IMG/VR virus record: IMGVR_UViG_3300027754_005988
Span: 62,001-126,000 of that record
Reading direction: 5' to 3' (one strand)
Source: a virus
DNA length: 64,000 nt
This document shows positions 28,954-36,546 of this stretch, one piece after another. The notes below the pieces were generated by a model. That model was not told the origin of the DNA. It did not search any database and saw nothing but the letters and a program-made list of their open reading frames with translations. The stretch's first letter is position 1. Each line of letters begins with the position of its first letter. Both the position numbers and the translations under genes were made by a program.

Positions 28954-28988
28954 TATTTATAACTAAAATAAAAGAAAAACATATTTAT
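28954..28988 (+). promoter_or_regulatory. Two TATTTAT boxes before the fibre-like paralogues
   Basis: Boxes at 28954-28960 (GTATATTTATAAC) and 28982-28988 (ATATTTATAAC) are 28 bases apart in the 57-base gap before the 715-residue gene. They share ten bases, TATTTATAAC plus the preceding A. The second is five bases from the start codon. Confidence 0.45.
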
Positions 28989-28993
28989 AACAT

Positions 28994-31141
28994 ATGAGCT
29001 ATATAATTAAAAACACAAACCCATTCGTTAGCATAAAATTAACAGAAAAAGGGAGAGAACAATTGGCACAAGGTAAACTAACCTTTTCTTATTGGGGCAT
29101 TGGTGATTCTGAACTTAATTACGACAGAGAAGCTATTGTTGATGCTGCAATATTGGCTAATGACACTACATTGAACGAAACAAGTAGGATAATGAGACCA
29201 TTTGACAGACAACCAAACTTTAAGTCTTATATCACACCAGATGGTGCAACAACTCCTTATCAAGACCTTACAGCTGGAAATATAAATGTAATAAAAGCTG
29301 TTGTTAATAATGCTGCAACTGAAAGAGGATTTTTTAGTGTATCTGGTAGTGTTTTTACAACACTTACAGGTCAAACTTATATATCATATAATAATATAAT
29401 AAGCAATACAAATTTCACTGGTGGAACGAAATTAAATATTAGTGGTACATCATGGGTGTCGGTTGGTGATTTAATATTAATTAAATTAACAAACAATACT
29501 ACTGGAAATATCATACAAAATGAAAATACTAGACCATTACCAAATTTGTGGTATAAAATCCAATCAATTGTTGATAGTAATAATGTAACGGTTGATAGGG
29601 ATTTACCTAATTTAGTAAGTAATACTGCAACATCACAAATATTTGTTTATAGAGGTGGTGAAGTATATGATACAATAGCTACTGGAAATACAACAGCATA
29701 TTGGGATACTGGAACTTTATCTTTTGATTCAGCATGTAATGTTTCTTGTTTTGATGTTCCAGTTTGGAATATGAATAATGTTTGGTGTGAAGATTTAGCT
29801 GGTGTAACTGGTTTAACAACAACAAAGCTTTATGAAAACTTTACAAAATATGGTTCATATACTTATTTAGGCGCTAAAAACCCTTATTTTGAATATCTTT
29901 GTCAGAGCACAGCAACAACAATATCTTTTAGTTGTAATGGTCCTGGATTAAGTTATCCAGATGATATTAGTAAATCAATATCTATTATACATTATACCAA
30001 TAATACTATATCAAATCTATATGGTGATTTCTTTTATGTTGATGCAACAAACAATAAAATTGTTTCATTAGATATACCAGACCTTATGTACCATAGAAGA
30101 GATTTTGGTACAGGAAGTGGTACAACTATGGGTATGAGATTCATAGCTAGTGGGGCAACAAAATATGTTGGTGTTAGTGATGTAGAGTACATTGATTTGA
30201 TTGAAGACTCAACATATATTTCAAGTAGTTTAACTCCGTTAACTATAGGTAGAGTTTATCCACAGTTAAAAACAATTGTAATACATGATGATGAAATTGT
30301 TGCTGCAATATCTTACAAATCAAATAGAAACTGGACACTTCCAGAACTATCTGCTAATCTTGCATCACCTAGTGGTGGAACATCAACTGGTGTTTTACCA
30401 GTAAATAATACAATATATTTAACTTATAGTTTACAAAATTCAGGCGCAACTGGTTTAACAACTAGTTTACCTTGTCAAAATTATGTGAAACTAACCAACG
30501 AAACAAATTCAGCTAAAGATGTTGCATTTAAAATAAATGAAACTGATTTATTACCTTATATGCGTAAGTCTGAATCTGCTTTATACGATGGATATGGTTT
30601 TTATGCTAATAGGTTTAAATTATTATATCAGATAGTTCAAGACCCAAGTGCTAGACCAGATGCTGGTTCATGGAAAGAATATGATTTCACATCTACAGTT
30701 ATTTCTAGTGTTGCTGGCCAAACAATCAACCCTAAATTACTAGAAATACAAACACCAACAACAACTGGATTTATATTAGATTTGATAAAAGATTCATCAG
30801 CTGTAACATTTAATCTTATTAATATATTAAATATGCCAGCAAATACAGCGCCAACAACATTACAGTTTGGTGATGAAAGATTCTTCTATGGTAATTTTAA
30901 CACATATATTGGTTCTACAATTTACAAAACAATATTTAACTTAAATGTTAATGCGGCAACATTTAATGCAACAACAAACCCAACTAGAAGTAAAGATTCT
31001 GCTACCAACCCACCAAACATTAAAATTAGTGAAGTTGGTATTTATGATTCAGATAAAAACCTAGTATGTATTGGTAAAGTTAGCACACCGATAACACTCG
31101 CATCAAACACAATAACAATAGAACTTAGTATGGATTTTTAA
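28994..31141 (+). CDS. Tail fibre/collar-like protein, 715 residues
   Basis: The N-terminal segment KLTEKGREQLAQGKLTFSYW with IGDSELNYD resembles the start of phage tail-collar fibre proteins of the DUF3751/P2 gpH type. The C-terminus closes with the matching ISEVGIYDSDKNLVCIGKV motif. The large interior (about 560 residues) is beta-rich and differs completely from the next gene. It is a paralogue of the following gene at both ends. Such proteins normally attach fibres to the baseplate or form receptor-binding fibres. Confidence 0.75.
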   Translation: MSYIIKNTNPFVSIKLTEKGREQLAQGKLTFSYWGIGDSELNYDREAIVDAAILANDTTLNETSRIMRPFDRQPNFKSYITPDGATTPYQDLTAGNINVIKAVVNNAATERGFFSVSGSVFTTLTGQTYISYNNIISNTNFTGGTKLNISGTSWVSVGDLILIKLTNNTTGNIIQNENTRPLPNLWYKIQSIVDSNNVTVDRDLPNLVSNTATSQIFVYRGGEVYDTIATGNTTAYWDTGTLSFDSACNVSCFDVPVWNMNNVWCEDLAGVTGLTTTKLYENFTKYGSYTYLGAKNPYFEYLCQSTATTISFSCNGPGLSYPDDISKSISIIHYTNNTISNLYGDFFYVDATNNKIVSLDIPDLMYHRRDFGTGSGTTMGMRFIASGATKYVGVSDVEYIDLIEDSTYISSSLTPLTIGRVYPQLKTIVIHDDEIVAAISYKSNRNWTLPELSANLASPSGGTSTGVLPVNNTIYLTYSLQNSGATGLTTSLPCQNYVKLTNETNSAKDVAFKINETDLLPYMRKSESALYDGYGFYANRFKLLYQIVQDPSARPDAGSWKEYDFTSTVISSVAGQTINPKLLEIQTPTTTGFILDLIKDSSAVTFNLINILNMPANTAPTTLQFGDERFFYGNFNTYIGSTIYKTIFNLNVNAATFNATTNPTRSKDSATNPPNIKISEVGIYDSDKNLVCIGKVSTPITLASNTITIELSMDF

Positions 31142-31143
31142 TC

Positions 31144-32364
31144 ATGGGATTTAATAGCACAGCTTCAACAATATCATTAACTGCAAAGTTAACACCAATA
31201 GGTAGACAATTACTAGTATCAAGTAATAACGCACTAATAACTAGTTTTAGTTTAGGTGATTCTGATGCTAATTATGATGTAACACCAACATTATCAACTG
31301 GGCAAGTGCCATCAGAAAGTGGTAGTGTAGGTCCTAACTCAACTGTTGGTAATGGGACAAGTCCAAATACAAATTTTAAAAGTGTATTGATAGTTACTAG
31401 CAATGGAATACTAACAAAACAAGTTGAATCACAATCAAGACAAATTATTGTTGAAACAGTTAGCAATGGTGTTACAACAGTTTCTGGTACTAGTTTAACA
31501 AGAAACTTAATAAATAGAAATAATTACACAACTGATTCATTAGTTAATTTATTTTATTCATTTGGTTTGTCATTAAACACTTTAACCGATGCTAACTATA
31601 CTGGAGTTACTTATGCGAATGGTGGTTATTCAGACACTGCTTTATCTGCTATAGCTAAATCAAATATATTTGTTATTGGTATTGATAACTCAAAATATGG
31701 TGAATCAATTGATGGTAAAACAATAAAACTAACATTACCAACAACTGGTGGTACATATGATATTTATAGCACATTCCAAAACAAAGGAGAATCAACGCAA
31801 ATTGAAGATGCAAATATTAATGATACATCAACAATAACTGAGTTTATCGGAAATGATATTGCATTCTTATTTTCAGATGGTATAAAAAGACCAAATGGTG
31901 GTGACGCATCACTTAGTTGGTCAACTGGTTATAATTTAGATAAACCATTCTCAATAAACGGAAAAGAACTATATAACTTACAAACAAATAGTAACGTTTC
32001 ACAAAGTGCTGATACTATAGTTGGTATTGCTTATTTAGCTAAAGGGTTCTTAGTTATAACAGACCCTACAATACTAGCAAATATTGGCCTTAGCTCAACA
32101 CTAACAACTGGTAGTACAACAGGTGCAACAGTAACATTTAATAACGTATCAACGTCAGTATATCAAAGTATTACATGTATTGCCGCTAGAGGTGAGTTTG
32201 GTGGTTCAACCAATCCATCATTTACTGGTAGTGATATACCTAGAATTACCGAAGTTGGATTATATGATACAAATGGTAATTTAATTGCAATGGCTAAAAC
32301 TGATAGACAGATTAGTAAAAATGTTAATGAATTCTTAGCATTATCAATAAAAATTACACTATAG
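31144..32364 (+). CDS. Tail fibre/collar-like protein, 406 residues, paralogue of the preceding gene
   Basis: It begins KLTPIGRQLLVSSNNALITS with LGDSDANYD, aligning with the upstream protein, and ends ITEVGLYDTNGNLIAMAKTD, the same closing motif. The interior is shorter and unrelated, rich in Ser, Thr and Gly. Only two bases separate the genes. Shared ends around different centres suggest duplication followed by replacement of the specificity region. This fits a host-range role. Confidence 0.75.
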   Translation: MGFNSTASTISLTAKLTPIGRQLLVSSNNALITSFSLGDSDANYDVTPTLSTGQVPSESGSVGPNSTVGNGTSPNTNFKSVLIVTSNGILTKQVESQSRQIIVETVSNGVTTVSGTSLTRNLINRNNYTTDSLVNLFYSFGLSLNTLTDANYTGVTYANGGYSDTALSAIAKSNIFVIGIDNSKYGESIDGKTIKLTLPTTGGTYDIYSTFQNKGESTQIEDANINDTSTITEFIGNDIAFLFSDGIKRPNGGDASLSWSTGYNLDKPFSINGKELYNLQTNSNVSQSADTIVGIAYLAKGFLVITDPTILANIGLSSTLTTGSTTGATVTFNNVSTSVYQSITCIAARGEFGGSTNPSFTGSDIPRITEVGLYDTNGNLIAMAKTDRQISKNVNEFLALSIKITL

Positions 32365-32368
32365 GCTT

Positions 32369-32376
32369 TATTTTTG
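32369..32376 (+). promoter_or_regulatory. Possible host-type promoter before the RuvC-like gene
   Basis: TATTTTTG fits the Bacteroidetes -7 element TAnnTTTG and marks the passage from tail genes to replication genes. No TTG is found 19-20 bases upstream, so it is weaker than the twelve complete examples. Confidence 0.35.
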
Positions 32377-32412
32377 TAAAAAGTTATTTAGATTAATAAA
32401 AAAATAATTTTT

Positions 32413-33063
32413 ATGTCAAAAGAACCAGAGTTTCTATTAGCGTTAGATGTATCAACTAGTACCATAGGTATAGCGTTATTTCAAGATATGGGAGAACATG
32501 GTGAACTAAAATTGCTTCACCATGTTAGTCCAAAAGTAAAACCACAACCAAGTAGTAAAATGGAAGAATTATTCCGTAAGGTTGAGATTTTTGAAAAAGA
32601 ATTTTTAGTAAATTATAGTGATTTTGGAATTACTAGAGTTGTTATTGAAGAACCCTTATTACAATCAAACAACGTATATACTATTGCAACATTATTACGA
32701 TTTAACGGTATGATATCTAAATCGGTATATGACACACTAGGAGTCGTTCCAGAGTTCATTTCATCATATGATGCTCGTAAGTATGCTTTCCCAGAATTAA
32801 TGGCTGTAAGACGCTTTAAAAAGGATGGGACACCATTAACTGAAAAAGCTATAGAAAAAAATACACCTGTATTATTCGGTGATTACCCTTTCGATATAGA
32901 TAAGAAAATGGTAATTTTTGAAAAAGTTTGTGATTTAGAACCACAAGTAGTTTGGTTTTATGATAAAAAATACAAACTAAAAAAAGAAACCTTTGATACT
33001 TCAGATGCATATGCGTGTGGTATTGGTTATATGAATAAAATAGGTGTTTGGCAAATTAAATAA
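32413..33063 (+). CDS. RuvC-like Holliday junction resolvase
   Basis: Predicted to cut branched DNA during replication and packaging, the task of endonuclease VII in T4. The RNase H-type fold is visible: LALDVSTSTIGIALF gives the first Asp (about residue 12), RVVIEEPLL supplies the Glu, and FDTSDAYACGIGY near the C-terminus supplies the last Asp. The 216-residue length is a little above bacterial RuvC. It is the first gene of the recombination/replication block and is followed by the primase under a separate promoter. Confidence 0.8.
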   Translation: MSKEPEFLLALDVSTSTIGIALFQDMGEHGELKLLHHVSPKVKPQPSSKMEELFRKVEIFEKEFLVNYSDFGITRVVIEEPLLQSNNVYTIATLLRFNGMISKSVYDTLGVVPEFISSYDARKYAFPELMAVRRFKKDGTPLTEKAIEKNTPVLFGDYPFDIDKKMVIFEKVCDLEPQVVWFYDKKYKLKKETFDTSDAYACGIGYMNKIGVWQIK

Positions 33064-33070
33064 CCAAAAA

Positions 33071-33102
33071 TTTGTAAAATAGGAATTGGTTTAGTATATT
33101 TG
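33071..33102 (+). promoter_or_regulatory. Host-type promoter of the primase gene
   Basis: TTTG at 33071-33074 and TATATTTG at 33095-33102 are separated by 20 bases, matching the Bacteroidetes primary sigma consensus. Only four bases lie between the -7 element and the primase ATG, so the mRNA should be leaderless or nearly so. Confidence 0.85.
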
Positions 33103-33106
33103 TGCC

Positions 33107-34063
33107 ATGTCACATTTATTAGTTAATATACTAGAATCGTTTTTAGGTGAACACCGCAAGTTGAATGAAGATACTGGACAAGTAGCATTCGATTGTCCTG
33201 CGTGTTCAGATGAGAAAGGATTGTCTGAAGGTGACGGTAAAGGTAATCTAGAAATAAACTACGATAAAAACATTTTTAAATGCTGGGTTTGCTGTGATAC
33301 CAATTACATGCATGGCCCAGTTACCAAATTAATCAAAAAATATGGTTCTAATAAAAATCTACGTGATTATTTATTGGTTAAACCAGATGCTAACGAATTT
33401 TCTAAAAAAGAACATGCTGAAATAATAGTTGAATTACCAGAAGGTTATAAAAAACTTTCTAATTGTACTTCTAAAGATTTCAAGTATGATTTGGCCATGA
33501 ACTATCTAAGAAAACGTGGCATTACTGATGAAATAATAAAATATTATGATATAGGTTATACAATTAAAGGACCTTTTTTTAATAGAATAATAATACCATC
33601 ATATGATAGTGATGGGAAGTTAAATTATTTTATTGCTAGATGGTTTGCTAATGAATATACAAAACTTAAATACGTAAATCCAATTGCTGAAAAGCAAGAA
33701 ATAGTCTTCAACGAATCAAAGATAAATTGGGATGCTACAATATATCTAGTAGAAGGTGTAACTGACCATATTGTTACACCAAACTCAATACCACTATTAG
33801 GTAAATTCATATCCCCAATGCTATTAGAAATGCTTCACGATAAAGCAGCTGCTAATGTAGTAGTTGTTTTAGATGATGATGCAACAAAAGATGCTATTAA
33901 TTTATATAAACAACTTAATTTTAGTGATTTATATAATAGAATAAGAATATGCATACCACCAAAAGATTATGACCCATCAAAGTTATTTGAAGAGTATGGT
34001 GCCAAAGGTATAATTAATTTATTAAAAACTTCTAGAAAATTAAGTGAATCTGAAATGTATTAA
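33107..34063 (+). CDS. 61: DNA primase (T4 gp61 / DnaG-like)
   Basis: Synthesises RNA primers at the fork together with the gp41-type helicase. The N-terminal zinc-binding site is Cys30/Cys33 and Cys59/Cys62 (FDCPACSDEKG and FKCWVCC). The TOPRIM domain has the Glu motif IYLVEGVTDH near residue 215 and the acidic VVVLDDDATKDA near 252. At 318 residues it is close to T4 gp61 (342). It is transcribed from its own host-type promoter, consistent with expression before the phage sigma is made. Confidence 0.9.
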   Translation: MSHLLVNILESFLGEHRKLNEDTGQVAFDCPACSDEKGLSEGDGKGNLEINYDKNIFKCWVCCDTNYMHGPVTKLIKKYGSNKNLRDYLLVKPDANEFSKKEHAEIIVELPEGYKKLSNCTSKDFKYDLAMNYLRKRGITDEIIKYYDIGYTIKGPFFNRIIIPSYDSDGKLNYFIARWFANEYTKLKYVNPIAEKQEIVFNESKINWDATIYLVEGVTDHIVTPNSIPLLGKFISPMLLEMLHDKAAANVVVVLDDDATKDAINLYKQLNFSDLYNRIRICIPPKDYDPSKLFEEYGAKGIINLLKTSRKLSESEMY

Positions 34064-34065
34064 TA

Positions 34066-34097
34066 TTTGCACATGGTGTAAAGATTTGGTATATTTG
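34066..34097 (+). promoter_or_regulatory. Host-type promoter of the PD-(D/E)XK nuclease gene
   Basis: TTTG at 34066-34069, a 20-base spacer and TATATTTG at 34090-34097; the start codon is 16 bases further on. It overlaps the end of the primase transcript. Confidence 0.85.
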
Positions 34098-34113
34098 TAA
34101 TTAAAAAAAACAT

Positions 34114-34896
34114 ATGAGTAAAGCAAAAAGATGGGAAGGTCCTGTTTATTTAGAACCTATAGAACATAAGTATCACCATAGAGTTACAGGTAAAATATAT
34201 AAATCTGTAACTACTACTTTAACATCTATCGAACCACATTTTGATTCAGAGTCTGTATCAATGGCTATTGTAAATCAAGCTGATGATAAAAAACAAGAAC
34301 GTTATGTTGGGTTAAGTCAACAACAAATACTTGATTATTGGCAATTGCTTAATGATGAGGCAAATATCTATGGTTCAAAAGTTCATGATATTGTTGAAAG
34401 ATATTTATTAGCTAATAAATGGTATTTTCCAGATGATTCTGAAGATGGTTTATTTGAGCAAAGAGTTATTGAAGGATTTGAAGCTCTTAAAGTTGATGAA
34501 GGTGTTGCCATGTGGCCAGAAAGAATCCTTTTTGCTGAACAATATGAGTTAGCTGGTATGTCAGATTTAATAATAGATATTGATGATGTTTATTTTGATG
34601 TATGGGATTGGAAAACAAATAGAGAATTTAATTTCTTTGACCAATTTGGTTATAAGACTTTATTTAAGCCGTTTGACCACATGCAATCATGCCAATGGTC
34701 AATATATACCCTTCAATTATCAGTATATGCTTATATGTACGAATTGGAATTCCCTAAAAGAAAATGTAGGCAAATAAAGATTGGTTATTGGGATAAAGAA
34801 AAAATGTCATTTGAAAAGATACAAATAATGTATATGAAACATGAAGCACGTAAATTAATAGAGATGCATCACTATAATTTAATGAAAAATAGTTAA
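34114..34896 (+). CDS. PD-(D/E)XK family nuclease (RecB/Cas4-like)
   Basis: A predicted DNA exonuclease. It shows the RecB-type order: GSKVHDIVERYL (helix with His), a central Glu, GMSDLIIDI (Asp151), DVWDWKTN (Asp165 and Lys167 of the D-x-K element) and QLSVYAYMYE, the Q...Y motif of the RecB/Cas4 group. There are no Cys residues arranged for a 4Fe-4S cluster, so it is not a Cas4 in the strict sense. The neighbours are primase and gp47/gp46, and a role in processing ends for recombination or in degrading host DNA is plausible. Confidence 0.8.
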   Translation: MSKAKRWEGPVYLEPIEHKYHHRVTGKIYKSVTTTLTSIEPHFDSESVSMAIVNQADDKKQERYVGLSQQQILDYWQLLNDEANIYGSKVHDIVERYLLANKWYFPDDSEDGLFEQRVIEGFEALKVDEGVAMWPERILFAEQYELAGMSDLIIDIDDVYFDVWDWKTNREFNFFDQFGYKTLFKPFDHMQSCQWSIYTLQLSVYAYMYELEFPKRKCRQIKIGYWDKEKMSFEKIQIMYMKHEARKLIEMHHYNLMKNS

Positions 34897-35003
34897 AATT
34901 CATCTTTTTTTATGTCTCTATTAACATAAGAACATAAAGGTTGAAGATTACTGAAGTGATTTAATTTCAGTAATTCTTCTTCTGTCCAAGTATTTTTTTT
35001 CAT
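34893..35003 (-). CDS. Small antisense protein, 36 residues
   Basis: A short frame between two + strand genes starts MKKNTWTEEELLKLNHFSNL and ends with a charged DIKKDEF; its stop overlaps that of the nuclease gene. The TWTEEELLKL opening recalls the first helix of Myb/SANT-like domains, but too little remains to claim the fold. A TATTTAT box in the same orientation lies 41 bases upstream (35045-35051), and the leader is A-rich as for real starts here. It could also be a remnant of a larger gene. Confidence 0.45.
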   Translation of the reverse strand: MKKNTWTEEELLKLNHFSNLQPLCSYVNRDIKKDEF

Positions 35004-35044
35004 AATATTTTTTTTCACTTATTGTTATTCATATTATTAAATAT

Positions 35045-35051
35045 ATAAATA
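35045..35051 (-). promoter_or_regulatory. Minus-strand TATTTAT box before the 36-residue gene
   Basis: Read on the minus strand it is AGTTATTTATATATT, 41 bases upstream of the small gene. It lies next to the TTG of the divergent gp47 promoter. Confidence 0.35.
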
Positions 35052-35053
35052 AC

Positions 35054-35084
35054 TTGCAAAAAACATAAAAAATTAGTATATTTG
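35054..35084 (+). promoter_or_regulatory. Host-type promoter of the gp47-gp46 operon
   Basis: TTG at 35054-35056, a 20-base spacer and TATATTTG at 35077-35084. The leader to the gp47 ATG is 17 bases. Confidence 0.85.
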
Positions 35085-35101
35085 TAATAAAAATATATAT
35101 T

Positions 35102-35914
35102 ATGGTCAAAGCCGTTATCCATTTAGCTGATATTCACATTAGAACAATGAGAATGCATGATGAATATAAAGAAGTATTTGTAAAATTAATAAGTCAAGTA
35201 ACTGACCTAGTTAAAGAATATAAAAGAGAAGAAGTTAGGATAGTAATTGCTGGTGACCTAGTTCATCAAAAAATTATAATATCTAATGAACAGTTAATAT
35301 TAGGTACGTGGTTACTTAGAAAACTAGAAGAAATTGCTCCGCTTATTATAATTGCTGGAAATCATGATTTGTTAGAAAATAATAAAGATAGAATGGATAG
35401 TATTACACCAATGGTACAATTCTTACCAGATGCTGAAATAAACTATTTTAAAGATTCAAATTGTTTTTTAGATGATAATATAGTATGGTGTGTTTATTCA
35501 ATTTTTGAAGAAAACAAGAGACCAGATATTGAATCCGCTAGAGTTGAATTTGGTGATAATAAAACATATATTGGATTATTCCATGCACCATTGGTAAATG
35601 CTAAAACAGACATTGGTTATGAGATTGACCATGGTGCTGGATTAGATATATTTGAAGGTTGCGATATTGCAATGCTAGGTGATATACATAAAAGACAAAT
35701 TTTTAACCATAAGGGTATTTTGATAGCATATCCATCTAGCTTAATACAACAAAATTTTGGTGAGAATGTAAGTAAGCATGGATTTTTGTTGTGGGATATT
35801 GAAACAAAAACATTTACTGAACATGATGTTGATAATAGATTTCTATATTATCAATTCAAGATAAAATCGCTTGAAGATATTGAAAACGGTACAGAACAAT
35901 TAACAAATAAATAA
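35102..35914 (+). CDS. 47: Recombination endonuclease subunit gp47 (SbcD/Mre11-like)
   Basis: The nuclease subunit of the gp46-gp47 complex, which resects DNA ends for recombination-dependent replication. The calcineurin-like metallophosphoesterase motifs are complete: LADIHIR (Asp10, His12), IAGDLVHQ, IAGNHDLL, GLFHAP and MLGDIHKRQ. The length, 270 residues, is at the short end for the family but includes all metal ligands. It begins a four-gene operon with the gp46-like subunit, separated from it by two small genes. Confidence 0.93.
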   Translation: MVKAVIHLADIHIRTMRMHDEYKEVFVKLISQVTDLVKEYKREEVRIVIAGDLVHQKIIISNEQLILGTWLLRKLEEIAPLIIIAGNHDLLENNKDRMDSITPMVQFLPDAEINYFKDSNCFLDDNIVWCVYSIFEENKRPDIESARVEFGDNKTYIGLFHAPLVNAKTDIGYEIDHGAGLDIFEGCDIAMLGDIHKRQIFNHKGILIAYPSSLIQQNFGENVSKHGFLLWDIETKTFTEHDVDNRFLYYQFKIKSLEDIENGTEQLTNK

Positions 35915-35915
35915 T

Positions 35916-36140
35916 ATGACATTAGGAGAACTAAAAGAATTTGTAAATTCATTACCAGAAAAAATGGATGAATTTTACGTTATTAATGGGGAAGTTGGAT
36001 ATATTGACCCAGATGATGCGGATAGTGCGGTATATCGATTAGATAAGCCAATTATAGCTATATATGTTGATGAGAAAGAAGGCGAAATTTGTTTTTTCCA
36101 TCAAACACAAGAAGATGTTAATAAAGTATTGCCAAAATAG
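35916..36140 (+). CDS. Small acidic protein, 74 residues, between gp47 and gp46
   Basis: Starts one base after the gp47 stop. It opens MTLGELKEFVNSLPEKMDEF, a pattern like the small acidic TLGELI..L..lpeD family of phage proteins, followed by YRLDKPIIAIYVDEKEGEIC. No catalytic residues are apparent. Its place within the nuclease operon suggests a regulatory or accessory role, but that is inference. Confidence 0.65.
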   Translation: MTLGELKEFVNSLPEKMDEFYVINGEVGYIDPDDADSAVYRLDKPIIAIYVDEKEGEICFFHQTQEDVNKVLPK

Positions 36141-36147
36141 AATAAAT

Positions 36148-36546
36148 ATGAAAATACCTTATGATTTGGAGCAAGATATTCTACAGTATTGTAAAGCTAA
36201 TGATATAACAGATATCGATAACTATTTAATCAGAATAGTTAAAACAGCTCAGACTATTGAAAAATTTGGTGCGACTCCAACAATAAAAGAAAAGATTGTT
36301 GAGAAGATTGTTGAAGTTACTGTTGATAAGATTGTAGAAGTTGAAAAAATAGTTGAGTTACCTGTTGAAAAAAATGTATACATTACGGATGATTCACAAA
36401 TAGGTTTATTAACTGATGAGATTAACACTCTAAAAGCTGAACGTGATGATTATAAAAAAAAATTAGATGATTTATCTAAAGAGTTAGAGCTAAACCAAGA
36501 AAAATTAAAAATAGAAAAAAATAGAAAAGACATTTATGGAGAGTAA
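36148..36546 (+). CDS. Coiled-coil protein with a Val/Glu/Lys repeat, 132 residues
   Basis: The ATG at 36148 is preferred because it follows a normal AT-rich leader, whereas an upstream ATG at 36064 would overlap the preceding gene. Residues 1-45 form a small helical domain. Residues about 48-78 repeat the motif (I/V)VEKIVEV; residues about 88-130 are a long coiled coil. It overlaps the gp46 start by 11 bases. The unit may be an adaptor of the SbcC-like protein, itself a coiled-coil ATPase; no name can be given. Confidence 0.65.
   Translation: MKIPYDLEQDILQYCKANDITDIDNYLIRIVKTAQTIEKFGATPTIKEKIVEKIVEVTVDKIVEVEKIVELPVEKNVYITDDSQIGLLTDEINTLKAERDDYKKKLDDLSKELELNQEKLKIEKNRKDIYGE

Noticed and set aside
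36064-36147. Upstream ATG for the coiled-coil gene.
   Set aside because: It overlaps the preceding acidic gene, whereas ATG 36148 has a normal A/T-rich leader.
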